Of a stretch of DNA of 5,724 nt, positions 1 through 5,724 are shown piece after piece. The position numbers and the translations under genes were made by a program. The stretch spans positions 1 to 5,724 of the forward strand of contig CAAEDF010000236.1 of NCBI GenBank assembly GCA_900754535.1, written 5' to 3'. The stretch is from Clostridia bacterium. Lineage in GTDB: Bacteria > Bacillota > Clostridia > Oscillospirales > CAG-382. Within the stretch, counting starts at the first letter, position 1. Every line of letters begins with the position of its first letter. The notes under the pieces are model-generated. The model had not been told where the DNA came from, searched no databases, and saw only the letters and a program-made list of their open reading frames with translations.

Positions 1-100
1 AATAACCGAAAAGAACAACGTGCACTGCGTCATGACCGCTTCTCTTCCGGCGGAGCAGGTGCCTGCGTCGCTGACCGTTTTTGTGCGCGACACACACTGA
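1..100 (+). CDS. C-terminal end of an unrecognised protein (partial, 5' end outside window)
   Basis: The second forward frame is open from the left edge to a TGA at 98-100. It encodes a 32-residue tail that reads ITEKNNVHCVMTAS and ends in TVFVRDTH. The composition looks like ordinary soluble protein, with no membrane segment. The piece is too short to assign to a family and I do not recognise it. It is preferred over the other open frame here because it ends just 11 bases before the ATG of the next gene, as expected for neighbouring genes in one operon, whereas the alternative frame gives an Arg/Cys-rich translation. Existence as a real gene end is moderately likely; function is unknown. Confidence 0.5.
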   Translation, partial: ITEKNNVHCVMTASLPAEQVPASLTVFVRDTH

Positions 101-111
101 GTACAAACGAC

Positions 112-540
112 ATGGACGAAGAAAAAAGCCCGCTTATAAGGCTTAAGGAAGTTGTTTTCAGAGGCAGTTTGTGCTTTACCGTTTCCTCGCTTGTGTACGT
201 GGCCGTTATGTCCGCGATGCTTTCGGGCGCGGACGGCGAACCCGGCGCGGTATTCTCGCTGCTTCTGCGCAATTTTGCCGTTATCCTTGCCGCGTCTGCG
301 GTTTTCGGCGTTTCTTTCATGCTGTTTGAGGTCAAATGGCTTCCGTCCGCGGCGCGAAGGACATTCCATATCCTTCTGCTTTATGCGGATCTTATAATCG
401 CGTTTCTGCTTATGGCAAACGTATCAGGCGATACAAGCGGACAGGTGCTGTTCGTATTCATGGCCACGCTCATATTCATCGTGCTGTACGGTGTTTCATG
501 CATCGTTTCGTCGGTGATAAGAAAGCGCCGCGGCAGATAG
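112..540 (+). CDS. Small four-helix integral membrane protein, DUF3021-like
   Basis: This is a 142-residue protein with a charged N-terminus (MDEEKSPLIRLKE) and four hydrophobic segments at about residues 18-38, 53-73, 85-103 and 110-134. It ends in a basic tail (RKRRGR), which suggests a cytoplasmic C-terminus. Length, helix count and the stretch around residues 71-90 (FEVKWLPSAARRTFHILLLY) resemble DUF3021 proteins, in which a short basic loop with a His precedes the third helix. That match is from memory of the family. DUF3021 genes often sit next to LytTR-type regulators, but the visible tail of the upstream gene does not look like one. The ATG at 112 follows the upstream stop by 11 bases and lacks a clear Shine-Dalgarno, so translation may be coupled to the upstream gene. 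A strong terminator follows at 585-631. It could instead be an unrelated small membrane protein. Confidence 0.72.
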   Translation: MDEEKSPLIRLKEVVFRGSLCFTVSSLVYVAVMSAMLSGADGEPGAVFSLLLRNFAVILAASAVFGVSFMLFEVKWLPSAARRTFHILLLYADLIIAFLLMANVSGDTSGQVLFVFMATLIFIVLYGVSCIVSSVIRKRRGR

Positions 541-584
541 CCGGCTTTTTCCGCAAAGGTTCATTTTCACATTTTTACAGATCT

Positions 585-631
585 TTCCGTGCCTGCCCGC
601 GGTTATCCGCGCAAAAGGCACGGAATTTTTT
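585..631 (+). terminator. Rho-independent terminator after the small membrane-protein gene
   Basis: A perfect 10-bp stem, TTCCGTGCCT (585-594) with AGGCACGGAA (616-625), is followed by six T (626-631). The 21-base interior can form a second 5-bp helix (598-602 with 607-611) around a TTAT loop. It starts 45 bases after the stop at 540 and faces the + strand. The opposite strand has no T-run after the stem, so it appears one-directional. Confidence 0.85.
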
Positions 632-697
632 GTGCAAACAACCGCAAACACCTAACTTCCCGCGCAGCGTCACGCTCCCATGTCAGTTTTTCCGTGT

Positions 698-746
698 AAA
701 AAAGTCCTCTGTCCCCGGGGAAATGCGGGAGCAGAGGATACTTTTT
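698..746 (-). terminator. Rho-independent terminator after the CapA-like gene (possibly bidirectional)
   Basis: A 7-bp stem, TCCTCTG (705-711) with CAGAGGA (732-738), encloses a GC-rich 20-base interior. Read on the - strand, the stem is followed by C and then six T (complement of 698-703), 31 bases or so beyond the stop of the CapA-like gene. On the + strand there is also a T-run (742-746), and the flanking A-run and T-run can extend the stem past a small bulge. It may therefore also catch + strand read-through. It lies between convergent genes, where such a device is expected. Confidence 0.8.
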
Positions 747-768
747 ATTCGTGGGACAATATAGCCGT

Positions 769-2133
769 TCATTTAAGATAATCCGGCAAAAACTCCGACG
801 GGATATAGGTCTTAACGGTGCGCTTGAGGTTTTCAACGTTGAACGCACCGCCTACAAGCGTAGGCGTATGGGTCTGATCCCAGATCTGAACGCCGTGAGC
901 GGAAGCAAGCTCATCCGTGTACATCGAAAGAGGATATATCTTGTAGTTACGGTGTCCGGTGTCGTCGGAGGCGACGGCCGTCTCCTTGTTATAGTGAGTG
1001 ACCACGGGAGTAAAAAGCGGCGAATCGATATATATATCGCCGGATACGCTTTTGACTATGTCAAACGAAAGCATGCCGCCGAGCATATTAAAGCCGTCCT
1101 GCATACCGGAGATAAAATTGCCAAGCGAATAGGTTAGCAGGCAGCGCGAGCCGTCGTCGCGTTCGACCCATTTCATTTCCTGTATCACATGAGGGTGCAT
1201 ACCGATGATGACGTCCGCGCCCAGGTCCACGAGAAGCTGCGCGGTGCTGCGCTGCTGGGCGTTGACGGTGTAGCTGTCCTCATTGCCCCAGTGCATCGAA
1301 ACAAAAACAAGGTCGGCGCTCTGAGAGGCTATCTCCATCTGTTTTTTTATCAGAGTTTCTTCTATATACGGTATAACGGTCTGTGAGCCGGGCTGAAGCG
1401 AAAGCCCGTTTGTCGAAAAGGTAAATGCAAGGAAGGCTATGCTTATGCCGTCCCGCTCTATAATCTTGATGTTGGAGGTATCGGCGCTGTCCTTATAATA
1501 TCCCAGCGTCGTCTTGCCTCTTTCTTCAAAAAAGCGGTTGCAGTTTATAAGATATTCGTCCGAATTGGAATCAAGCATATGATTATGCGCAAGGTTGAAT
1601 ATATCAAATCCAAGCTCTATCAGCTGCTCGCCGGCCTGTTCGGGAGTGTTGAACATGGGGTAGCCCGAGATACCGTTGGAATTGCCGCCGATAAGCGTTT
1701 CGACGTTGACATAGCTGATGTCGGCGTCGGCTATGGTGTCGGCCACATACTCGTACATGTCCGCAAAGTCGTATTTGCGCGACGCAAGTGAGGTGTAAAC
1801 GGGCGTAACGCCGTCCGCCTGCGCCGCCTTGCGGATGGCATCGTAATATACCGACGGATGAATGATGTTATCCGGACACGCGAGAAAGCTTATTCTCGTT
1901 TCCTGCGGCTGCGAAGACGATTCTCCGCCCTGCGACATATCGTCTTCGGATATGTCCCCCCCACCGGAGGGCACGTTGTACGACTCGTCGGATCCCGACG
2001 ACTGAGCCGACAGCGCCCCCGAGGAGCCTGCCGGATCCTCTTCGGGCGACGAAGCGACCATTACGCCGTATATTATCATCGATATGACCGCTATGACGAG
2101 AACAGCCGTCAAAAACAATCTGCCTTTATTCAT
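769..2133 (-). CDS. CapA-family protein (PGA_cap metallophosphatase-like), membrane-anchored
   Basis: A 454-residue protein. Residues 1-27 form a signal anchor (short basic N-terminus, then a hydrophobic helix). Residues 28-79 are a Ser/Gly/Asp/Glu-rich linker, and the CapA-type domain runs from about 80 to 380. Recognisable motifs are DNIIH (88-92), NVET (143-146), SGYPMFNTP (156-164), NLAHNHMLD (180-188), MHWGNE (280-285), GMHPHV (311-316) and YSLGNF (335-340). The D, E, N-H and H-P-H residues are the likely metal ligands by analogy with calcineurin-like phosphatases. The usual Gly before the first Asp is replaced, giving CPDN. CapA proteins act at the cell surface in poly-gamma-glutamate or related polymer production; many Clostridia members have unknown substrates, and no capB or capC is visible here. 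The ATG at 2133 has an AGGTG ribosome-binding site 4 bases upstream. Family assignment is firm; the substrate is not known. Confidence 0.93.
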   Translation of the reverse strand: MNKGRLFLTAVLVIAVISMIIYGVMVASSPEEDPAGSSGALSAQSSGSDESYNVPSGGGDISEDDMSQGGESSSQPQETRISFLACPDNIIHPSVYYDAIRKAAQADGVTPVYTSLASRKYDFADMYEYVADTIADADISYVNVETLIGGNSNGISGYPMFNTPEQAGEQLIELGFDIFNLAHNHMLDSNSDEYLINCNRFFEERGKTTLGYYKDSADTSNIKIIERDGISIAFLAFTFSTNGLSLQPGSQTVIPYIEETLIKKQMEIASQSADLVFVSMHWGNEDSYTVNAQQRSTAQLLVDLGADVIIGMHPHVIQEMKWVERDDGSRCLLTYSLGNFISGMQDGFNMLGGMLSFDIVKSVSGDIYIDSPLFTPVVTHYNKETAVASDDTGHRNYKIYPLSMYTDELASAHGVQIWDQTHTPTLVGGAFNVENLKRTVKTYIPSEFLPDYLK

Positions 2134-2137
2134 ATAT

Positions 2138-2142
2138 CACCT
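2138..2142 (-). promoter_or_regulatory. Ribosome-binding site of the CapA-like gene
   Basis: On the - strand AGGTG lies 4 bases before the ATG at 2133. It matches the distal part of AGGAGGTG, so the short spacing is normal for that register. It supports the ATG as start, and the signal-anchor sequence begins right after it. Confidence 0.65.
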
Positions 2143-2185
2143 AATGTGGATTCCTTTCTTCACGAGAAACGGTACTATGCGCTTA

Positions 2186-2220
2186 AAAACCGGCCGGGCT
2201 GCCGTTTACAGCAGCCCGGC
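2186..2220 (-). terminator. Rho-independent terminator between the SGNH lipoprotein and CapA-like genes
   Basis: A perfect 10-bp GC-rich stem (2193-2202 with 2211-2220, GCCGGGCTGC and its complement) has an 8-base loop. On the - strand it is followed by CGG and then five T (complement of 2185-2189). It begins 27 bases after the lipoprotein stop at 2248 and ends about 50 bases before the next start at 2133. On the + strand the stem is followed by GTTGTTTT, a weaker T-run. It should separate or attenuate expression of the two co-directional genes. I see no convincing -35/-10 pair in 2134-2190 to restart transcription for the CapA-like gene. Confidence 0.85.
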
Positions 2221-2247
2221 GTTGTTTTGACAAATAAGGTAAAACCG

Positions 2248-3657
2248 TCAGGAATTGGTTTTTTCAAACGTCATTTCGAGGTTCTTTTCCGAAACTATCA
2301 TAAATACATAGTCAACAATGGATTTATTGCCGCCCTTATATCTTTCGGCGTCGGACATGTTTATGGTAAAGTCTTCCGCCGCACCGAACATGACGTTATT
2401 GAAACGCTCGGCAAGGATATCGTAGAAGGGGAGCACGCTGTCGTCCCTGTAAATAAGCGCGCTGGGAAGATTGCTTCTTCCGGTCCCGAATATAAGCCTT
2501 TCGGTGGTATTGCGGGATTCGCTGCCGGTATAGATGCGAACGCCGCCTTCCTCATACTTGACAACGTCCTCGACGTTGACACCGGATGCGCCGAGACTGC
2601 CCAGCTTGAGCGAGAATTTGGGCGTAAGCATAACGGCGTTCTCGGTAATGACCTCATTATCCGCGCCGAGATAATATGCAAGATCGCCGCCGTTGAGCGT
2701 TTCGGAGGTGATTTCAAACTCATCGAGCGAACGTGCCGCCGCATCGGGGAAGCGTTCCGCCATGACGTTGCATATCTCCTTATATACAAGATAGCCGCCG
2801 TACTCGGACAGATGGCTGTCGGTAGAGTTATATATGGGGTATTCGTCGTCCTTGGCCGCCATAAGAACGTCGGTCATGTCAAGAATAACGGCGTTTGAAC
2901 TGTCGAGGTTCTGCTTTATCTGCTCAAGACGTGTATAGACCGTCTCCTTTTCTACCGATTCAGGCAGATACTCGCTGTATATAGTGGCATAATCGGGTAT
3001 GTAGACATATACGAGCGAGACAGGATAGTTGCCTGCGCGCCTCTCAAGCGCCGCAACACGGGAATCTATGAATTCCTTATAGCTGCGCAGCTGAGTCATC
3101 GTCATTATGCTTTTGCCGACATACTCATCTATCGCGCTGTCAAAGAACAGACGGGACGACTGCCCTATCGTTACGCCTTTGCCGTCCACGCGTTTTTCCG
3201 CAGTTGCATCGTATTCGGCGCGGAAGCTTGCCGGCTCGCTCTCCTCAAGGCCTTCCACGGTTGCGGTAGCCTCCATGAGCCTGCTTGTCGTTGAGCCTAA
3301 AGATATTTCCGCGACGAAATATCCGTTGTAGGATTCCACCGAAACATCTTCGGCGCCGCCCTTAACAGTAATCGTGGCGCCCTCCTGACATGTTCCGGTG
3401 ATGAACAGTGTATCGGGAGTGATATTGATGATGTCATAAATTTCCGGGGTATCCGCATAGCCGTCCTGTGTGGGCGGTTTTTTCGAGGACGTGTCAACCG
3501 ACGAATCAGTGCTCATGCTGCCGAGATCGGGGATGGATTCAAATATATCTCCCTCCGACGTTCCGGTATCGCACGCAGCCAGCAGGACCGCCGATATCAT
3601 CAGCAGCGCAAGAAGCGCCGCGGTGATGACTTTTAGCCTTAAATTGTGTTTAACCAT
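2248..3657 (-). CDS. Lipoprotein with AlgX/AlgJ-type SGNH (DHHW-like) domain
   Basis: A 469-residue protein. Residues 1-28 are a lipoprotein signal peptide with lipobox LAAC (Cys29), followed by an acidic Ser/Asp-rich linker to about 70. Residues 71-150 look like a small Ig-like beta domain (PDTLFITGTCQEGATITVKG), and the SGNH part runs from about 160 to 465. Family landmarks are VTIGQSSRLFF (162-172; compare the usual viGkdgwLFy), VYIPDYATIYSEYLP (218-232), TDSHLSEYGGY (279-289; DxH acid and base D280, H282), RDDS (404-407; probable nucleophile Ser407) and a late SEKNLEM stretch (456-462) equivalent to the usual ErnL. AlgX and AlgJ O-acetylate alginate outside the cytoplasm, and Firmicutes relatives usually pair with MBOAT proteins; none is visible here. 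The Trp of DxHW is Leu. The ATG is supported by GAGGT 7 bases upstream. I infer acyl transfer or ester hydrolysis on a surface polymer; the substrate is unknown. Confidence 0.85.
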   Translation of the reverse strand: MVKHNLRLKVITAALLALLMISAVLLAACDTGTSEGDIFESIPDLGSMSTDSSVDTSSKKPPTQDGYADTPEIYDIINITPDTLFITGTCQEGATITVKGGAEDVSVESYNGYFVAEISLGSTTSRLMEATATVEGLEESEPASFRAEYDATAEKRVDGKGVTIGQSSRLFFDSAIDEYVGKSIMTMTQLRSYKEFIDSRVAALERRAGNYPVSLVYVYIPDYATIYSEYLPESVEKETVYTRLEQIKQNLDSSNAVILDMTDVLMAAKDDEYPIYNSTDSHLSEYGGYLVYKEICNVMAERFPDAAARSLDEFEITSETLNGGDLAYYLGADNEVITENAVMLTPKFSLKLGSLGASGVNVEDVVKYEEGGVRIYTGSESRNTTERLIFGTGRSNLPSALIYRDDSVLPFYDILAERFNNVMFGAAEDFTINMSDAERYKGGNKSIVDYVFMIVSEKNLEMTFEKTNS

Positions 3658-3664
3658 TGCATTT

Positions 3665-3669
3665 ACCTC
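3665..3669 (-). promoter_or_regulatory. Ribosome-binding site of the SGNH lipoprotein gene
   Basis: GAGGT on the - strand lies 7 bases upstream of the ATG at 3657. An out-of-frame ATG lies 5 bases before the chosen one, closer to the site, but only the chosen frame gives the signal peptide. The spacing therefore decides the start in favour of 3657. Confidence 0.7.
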
Positions 3670-3723
3670 GCTTCGGGTGCATTTTATTTGCTTTTTAAAA
3701 CGGATGTGCGCAGCAAGGACGCA

Positions 3724-3732
3724 TTTATATCA
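3724..3732 (-). promoter_or_regulatory. Candidate extended -10 promoter for the SGNH lipoprotein gene
   Basis: On the - strand the sequence TGATATAAA fits an extended -10 element (TG-N-TATAAT with one mismatch). It lies between the EF-G stop (3785) and the lipoprotein start (3657) and would give a leader of roughly 60 bases. No good -35 hexamer is present 16-18 bases upstream, which extended -10 promoters can tolerate. A second, weaker TAAAAT lies nearer the gene. This call rests on a short motif alone. Confidence 0.3.
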
Positions 3733-3784
3733 GAACTTTGCCGACCGTATCGGAAAAGTCCGTAATCCCGTATCAGCAGGCAGC

Positions 3785-5724
3785 TTATTCGGCTTCCGCT
3801 TCCTTCTTTGCCGCCTCTATCACCTTTGCGGCGACCTCCGCCGGCGCTTCCTCGTATCTGACAAACTCAAACGAGTATTCACCCCTGCCCTGGGTCATGG
3901 CCCGCAGCTGGACCGCATAGCTGGACATTTCCGCGGACGGGACCTCGGCCTCGATGACCGTCCATCCCTTGCGCCCGCTTTCCGCCATGCCCATTATACG
4001 ACCGCGGCGTTTGCTTATGTCGCCCATTATATCGCCGGAATAGGATGTGGGGATCGACACTTTCAGCGCACCGACCGGCTCAAGCAGCACCGCGCCGCCC
4101 TGCTTCATACCTTCCTTGAACGCAAGGTTTGCGGCAAGCTTGAACGACATTTCGGACGAATCGACGTCATGATACGAGCCGTCGAACAGATTTGCCTTTA
4201 TTCCGATAACAGGGTAGCCGGCAAGTATTCCCTTTGCCATGGACTCCTGAAGTCCCTTTTCAACGGCCGGGTGGAAGTTCTTGGGAACGCTGCCGCCGAA
4301 TATCGACTCGCTGAATTCAAGGCCCTCACTTGTGCCGGGCGAAAATTCTATTTTTACATGGCCGTACTGACCGTGGCCGCCGGACTGCTTCTTGTGCTTG
4401 CCTTCGACCTGGACCTTTTTCTTTATCGTTTCGCGGTACGCTACCTTTGCGGGCGATACCGTGACGGTAGTGCCGAAACGGTTTTTAAGCCTTGAGGTGA
4501 TGACGTCTATGTGCATCTCACCCAATCCGTACAGACACATCTGCTTGGTCTCGGCGTTGTTTTCGTATTTGACCGTATGGTCCTCCTCAAGCAGCTTGGA
4601 AATGCCGGTGGCGATTTTATCCTCGTCGCCTTTGGCCTTGGGGGAAATTGCAAGGCAGAAATACGGCGTGGGGAACTTTATCTCCGGATACCTGAATTTG
4701 CTGCCGGGTGAATTGAGCGTATCGTTGGTGTTGGTATTGACCAGCTTTACCGTGTATCCGATATCGCCGTATGCAAGCTCGTCCGCTTCTATGTCCGTTT
4801 TTCCTACGGGAGTCACTATCCTGCTTATCTTCTCATTCTGACCGCCGGTCATATTGACAAGCACGGTATCCTTCTTAAGCGTTCCGTTCATGACTTTGAA
4901 AAACGTCTTTTTCCCGAAAGCGTCGGCAACCGTCTTGAACACGAAAAGACTGGGGTTTCCGTCCGAAGAAGAGACGATCGTGCCTTCCGAGCCGTCTTCG
5001 TTGATTATCTTATGTTCTTTTCTGTCCAAAGGAGACGCAAAGGAGGACGCAATGTAGTTAAGCAGCGTCCTTACGCCCGCAAAATTGAGGGCGGAGCCGC
5101 AGAACACCGGCGATATCTCGCCCGTGCAAAGACCGACGTTGAGTGCCGTTTCCATCTCTTCATGAGTAAACGGCTCCTCGGCAAAGAATTTTTCCATCAG
5201 TTCCTCGCTGGTCTCGGCAAGGGATTCAAAAATAAGCGACTGATATTTCCCCATCTCGTCCTTATACTGCGCAGGCAGTTCTACGGTGCTGCGCGCTCCG
5301 GACTTATCGAAAACGTATGCCTCCTCCTGAAGGAGGTTATAAAATCCCATATCCGCGCCCTTGCCGTAGGGAACTATGACCGGGCAGACGCTTTTTCCGA
5401 ATTTTTCTCTCAGCGAATCAAACGTCGCGGCAAAATCCGCATTCTCGTCGTCAAGCTTATTTATAAAGAATGCCTTAGGTATATCCGCGGCCGCATCCCA
5501 CGCAAGTTCCGCGCCTACCTTCACGCCGCCCTTGGCTTCGACGACTATCACGGCGCTGCCCGCAACGGCAAGCGCCTGCCTGACCTCGCCGACAAAATCA
5601 AAATAGCCGGGGGTATCAAGCAGATTTATTTTTTTGCCCTTCCACTCGAAGTTGGCAACAGATGCCGCAAGCGAAAAGCCTCTTTTTATTTCTTCGGGGT
5701 CGAAATCGCAGACGGTGTTGCCGT
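3785..5724 (-). CDS. EF-G-like translational GTPase, second-type EF-G / FusA2-like (partial, N-terminus outside window)
   Basis: 645 residues are visible (numbered from the right edge), about 45 short of a full EF-G, so the P-loop (G1) is off the window. Seen in order: switch I KRGFS (13-17), G3 DTPGYFDF (36-43), G4 NKLD (88-91) and G5 GSAL (209-212). Domain II follows at about 255-310, domain III to about 410 (YGLGEMHIDV at 398-407), and domain IV with GGHGQYG (448-454) and HDVDSSE (518-524). Domain V starts near EPVGALKVSI (548) and ends in an Ala/Glu/Lys tail. Canonical EF-G has DTPGH and RGIT; the Tyr and Ser here fit the EF-G-2/FusA2-type subfamily rather than the main translocase. The reading frame continues unbroken upstream of the GTG at 5551, so that GTG is internal. 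The role may be accessory translocation or recycling, but this is not settled for the subfamily. TetM-type ribosome protection is less likely. The gene ends at TAA (3785-3787) without a convincing terminator before the next gene. Confidence 0.93.
   Translation of the reverse strand, partial: GNTVCDFDPEEIKRGFSLAASVANFEWKGKKINLLDTPGYFDFVGEVRQALAVAGSAVIVVEAKGGVKVGAELAWDAAADIPKAFFINKLDDENADFAATFDSLREKFGKSVCPVIVPYGKGADMGFYNLLQEEAYVFDKSGARSTVELPAQYKDEMGKYQSLIFESLAETSEELMEKFFAEEPFTHEEMETALNVGLCTGEISPVFCGSALNFAGVRTLLNYIASSFASPLDRKEHKIINEDGSEGTIVSSSDGNPSLFVFKTVADAFGKKTFFKVMNGTLKKDTVLVNMTGGQNEKISRIVTPVGKTDIEADELAYGDIGYTVKLVNTNTNDTLNSPGSKFRYPEIKFPTPYFCLAISPKAKGDEDKIATGISKLLEEDHTVKYENNAETKQMCLYGLGEMHIDVITSRLKNRFGTTVTVSPAKVAYRETIKKKVQVEGKHKKQSGGHGQYGHVKIEFSPGTSEGLEFSESIFGGSVPKNFHPAVEKGLQESMAKGILAGYPVIGIKANLFDGSYHDVDSSEMSFKLAANLAFKEGMKQGGAVLLEPVGALKVSIPTSYSGDIMGDISKRRGRIMGMAESGRKGWTVIEAEVPSAEMSSYAVQLRAMTQGRGEYSFEFVRYEEAPAEVAAKVIEAAKKEAEAE

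Noticed and set aside
30..335. A 101-codon - strand open frame opposite the partial gene and the membrane protein
   Set aside because: It lies antisense to the hydrophobic segments of the membrane protein, and its Ser/Thr/Ala-rich translation is a typical mirror of such sequence.
336..764. A 142-codon + strand open frame overlapping the small membrane protein and both terminators
   Set aside because: It runs through the 585-631 terminator, has low-complexity basic composition and competes with a frame that gives a clean four-helix membrane protein.
1858..2898. A 346-codon open frame on the + strand across the CapA-like start, the intergenic terminator and part of the SGNH gene
   Set aside because: It is antisense to two well-supported genes and crosses a terminator. 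Its translation is rich in Arg, His and Cys with no family motif. It is explained by codon composition of the - strand genes.
3745..3776. Direct repeat CCGTATC twice in the EF-G to SGNH gene spacer, with short self-complementary stretches nearby
   Set aside because: Seven-base repeats and 4-bp stems are expected by chance. There is no T-run, so I could not support a terminator or operator here.
3470..4495. A 341-codon open frame on the + strand opposite the SGNH gene start and the EF-G C-terminus
   Set aside because: It is antisense to the conserved EF-G domains IV-V, has no recognisable motif and no ribosome-binding site that would favour it.
5028..5054. Strong Shine-Dalgarno-like AAAGGAGG on the + strand just before an ATG, inside the EF-G gene
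   Set aside because: The ATG at 5052 is followed at once by TAG, so nothing is translated. The purine run is the complement of EF-G codons.
5323..5336. Palindrome CCTCCT-GA-AGGAGG inside the EF-G gene
   Set aside because: The two-base loop is too tight for a stable hairpin, and the bases encode ordinary residues (LLQEE) of the GTPase domain. No gene follows the purine half.
5549..5551. GTG as a possible start of the EF-G-like gene
   Set aside because: The same frame stays open to the right edge and encodes the conserved switch I and DTPGY motifs upstream of it, so this GTG is an internal Val codon.

Overview
The window carries parts or all of five genes and looks like chromosomal DNA of a Clostridia-type Firmicute (Oscillospiraceae/Ruminococcaceae-like). 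This placement is inferred from the gene content: a Firmicutes-style lipoprotein signal, a CapA-family protein with a Ser/Gly/Asp-rich linker, a DUF3021-like membrane protein and a second-type EF-G. Base composition is moderate to slightly GC-rich. No rRNA, tRNA, CRISPR array, insertion sequence or phage gene was seen.

Layout. Bases 1-540 are on the + strand: the last 32 codons of an unrecognised gene, followed 11 bases later by a complete small four-helix membrane protein (112-540). Bases 541-768 hold no gene. They hold two back-to-back terminators, one for the + strand pair (585-631) and one for the - strand genes arriving from the right (698-746). From 769 to the right edge everything is on the - strand. 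In order of transcription these are an EF-G-like translational GTPase (5724-3785, N-terminus outside the window), a lipoprotein with an AlgX/AlgJ-type SGNH (DHHW-like) domain (3657-2248), and a CapA-family membrane-anchored metallophosphatase-like protein (2133-769). A strong hairpin terminator (about 2186-2220) lies between the last two.

How the genes may work together. The lipoprotein and the CapA-like protein are both predicted to sit outside the membrane on flexible Ser/Gly/Asp-rich stalks. Both belong to families tied to extracellular polymers: O-acetylation-type SGNH enzymes and poly-gamma-glutamate capsule-type proteins. A shared role in making or modifying a surface polymer is plausible but inferred. 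No polymerase, MBOAT acyltransferase or CapB/CapC partner is visible. The EF-G paralogue and the DUF3021-like protein have no evident functional link to that pair.

The main points of interest are sequence departures at conserved active-site motifs. The EF-G has DTPGY in place of DTPGH and RGFS in place of RGIT. The CapA-like protein has CPDN in place of GDN. The SGNH protein has DSHL in place of DxHW. No clearly new system was found.
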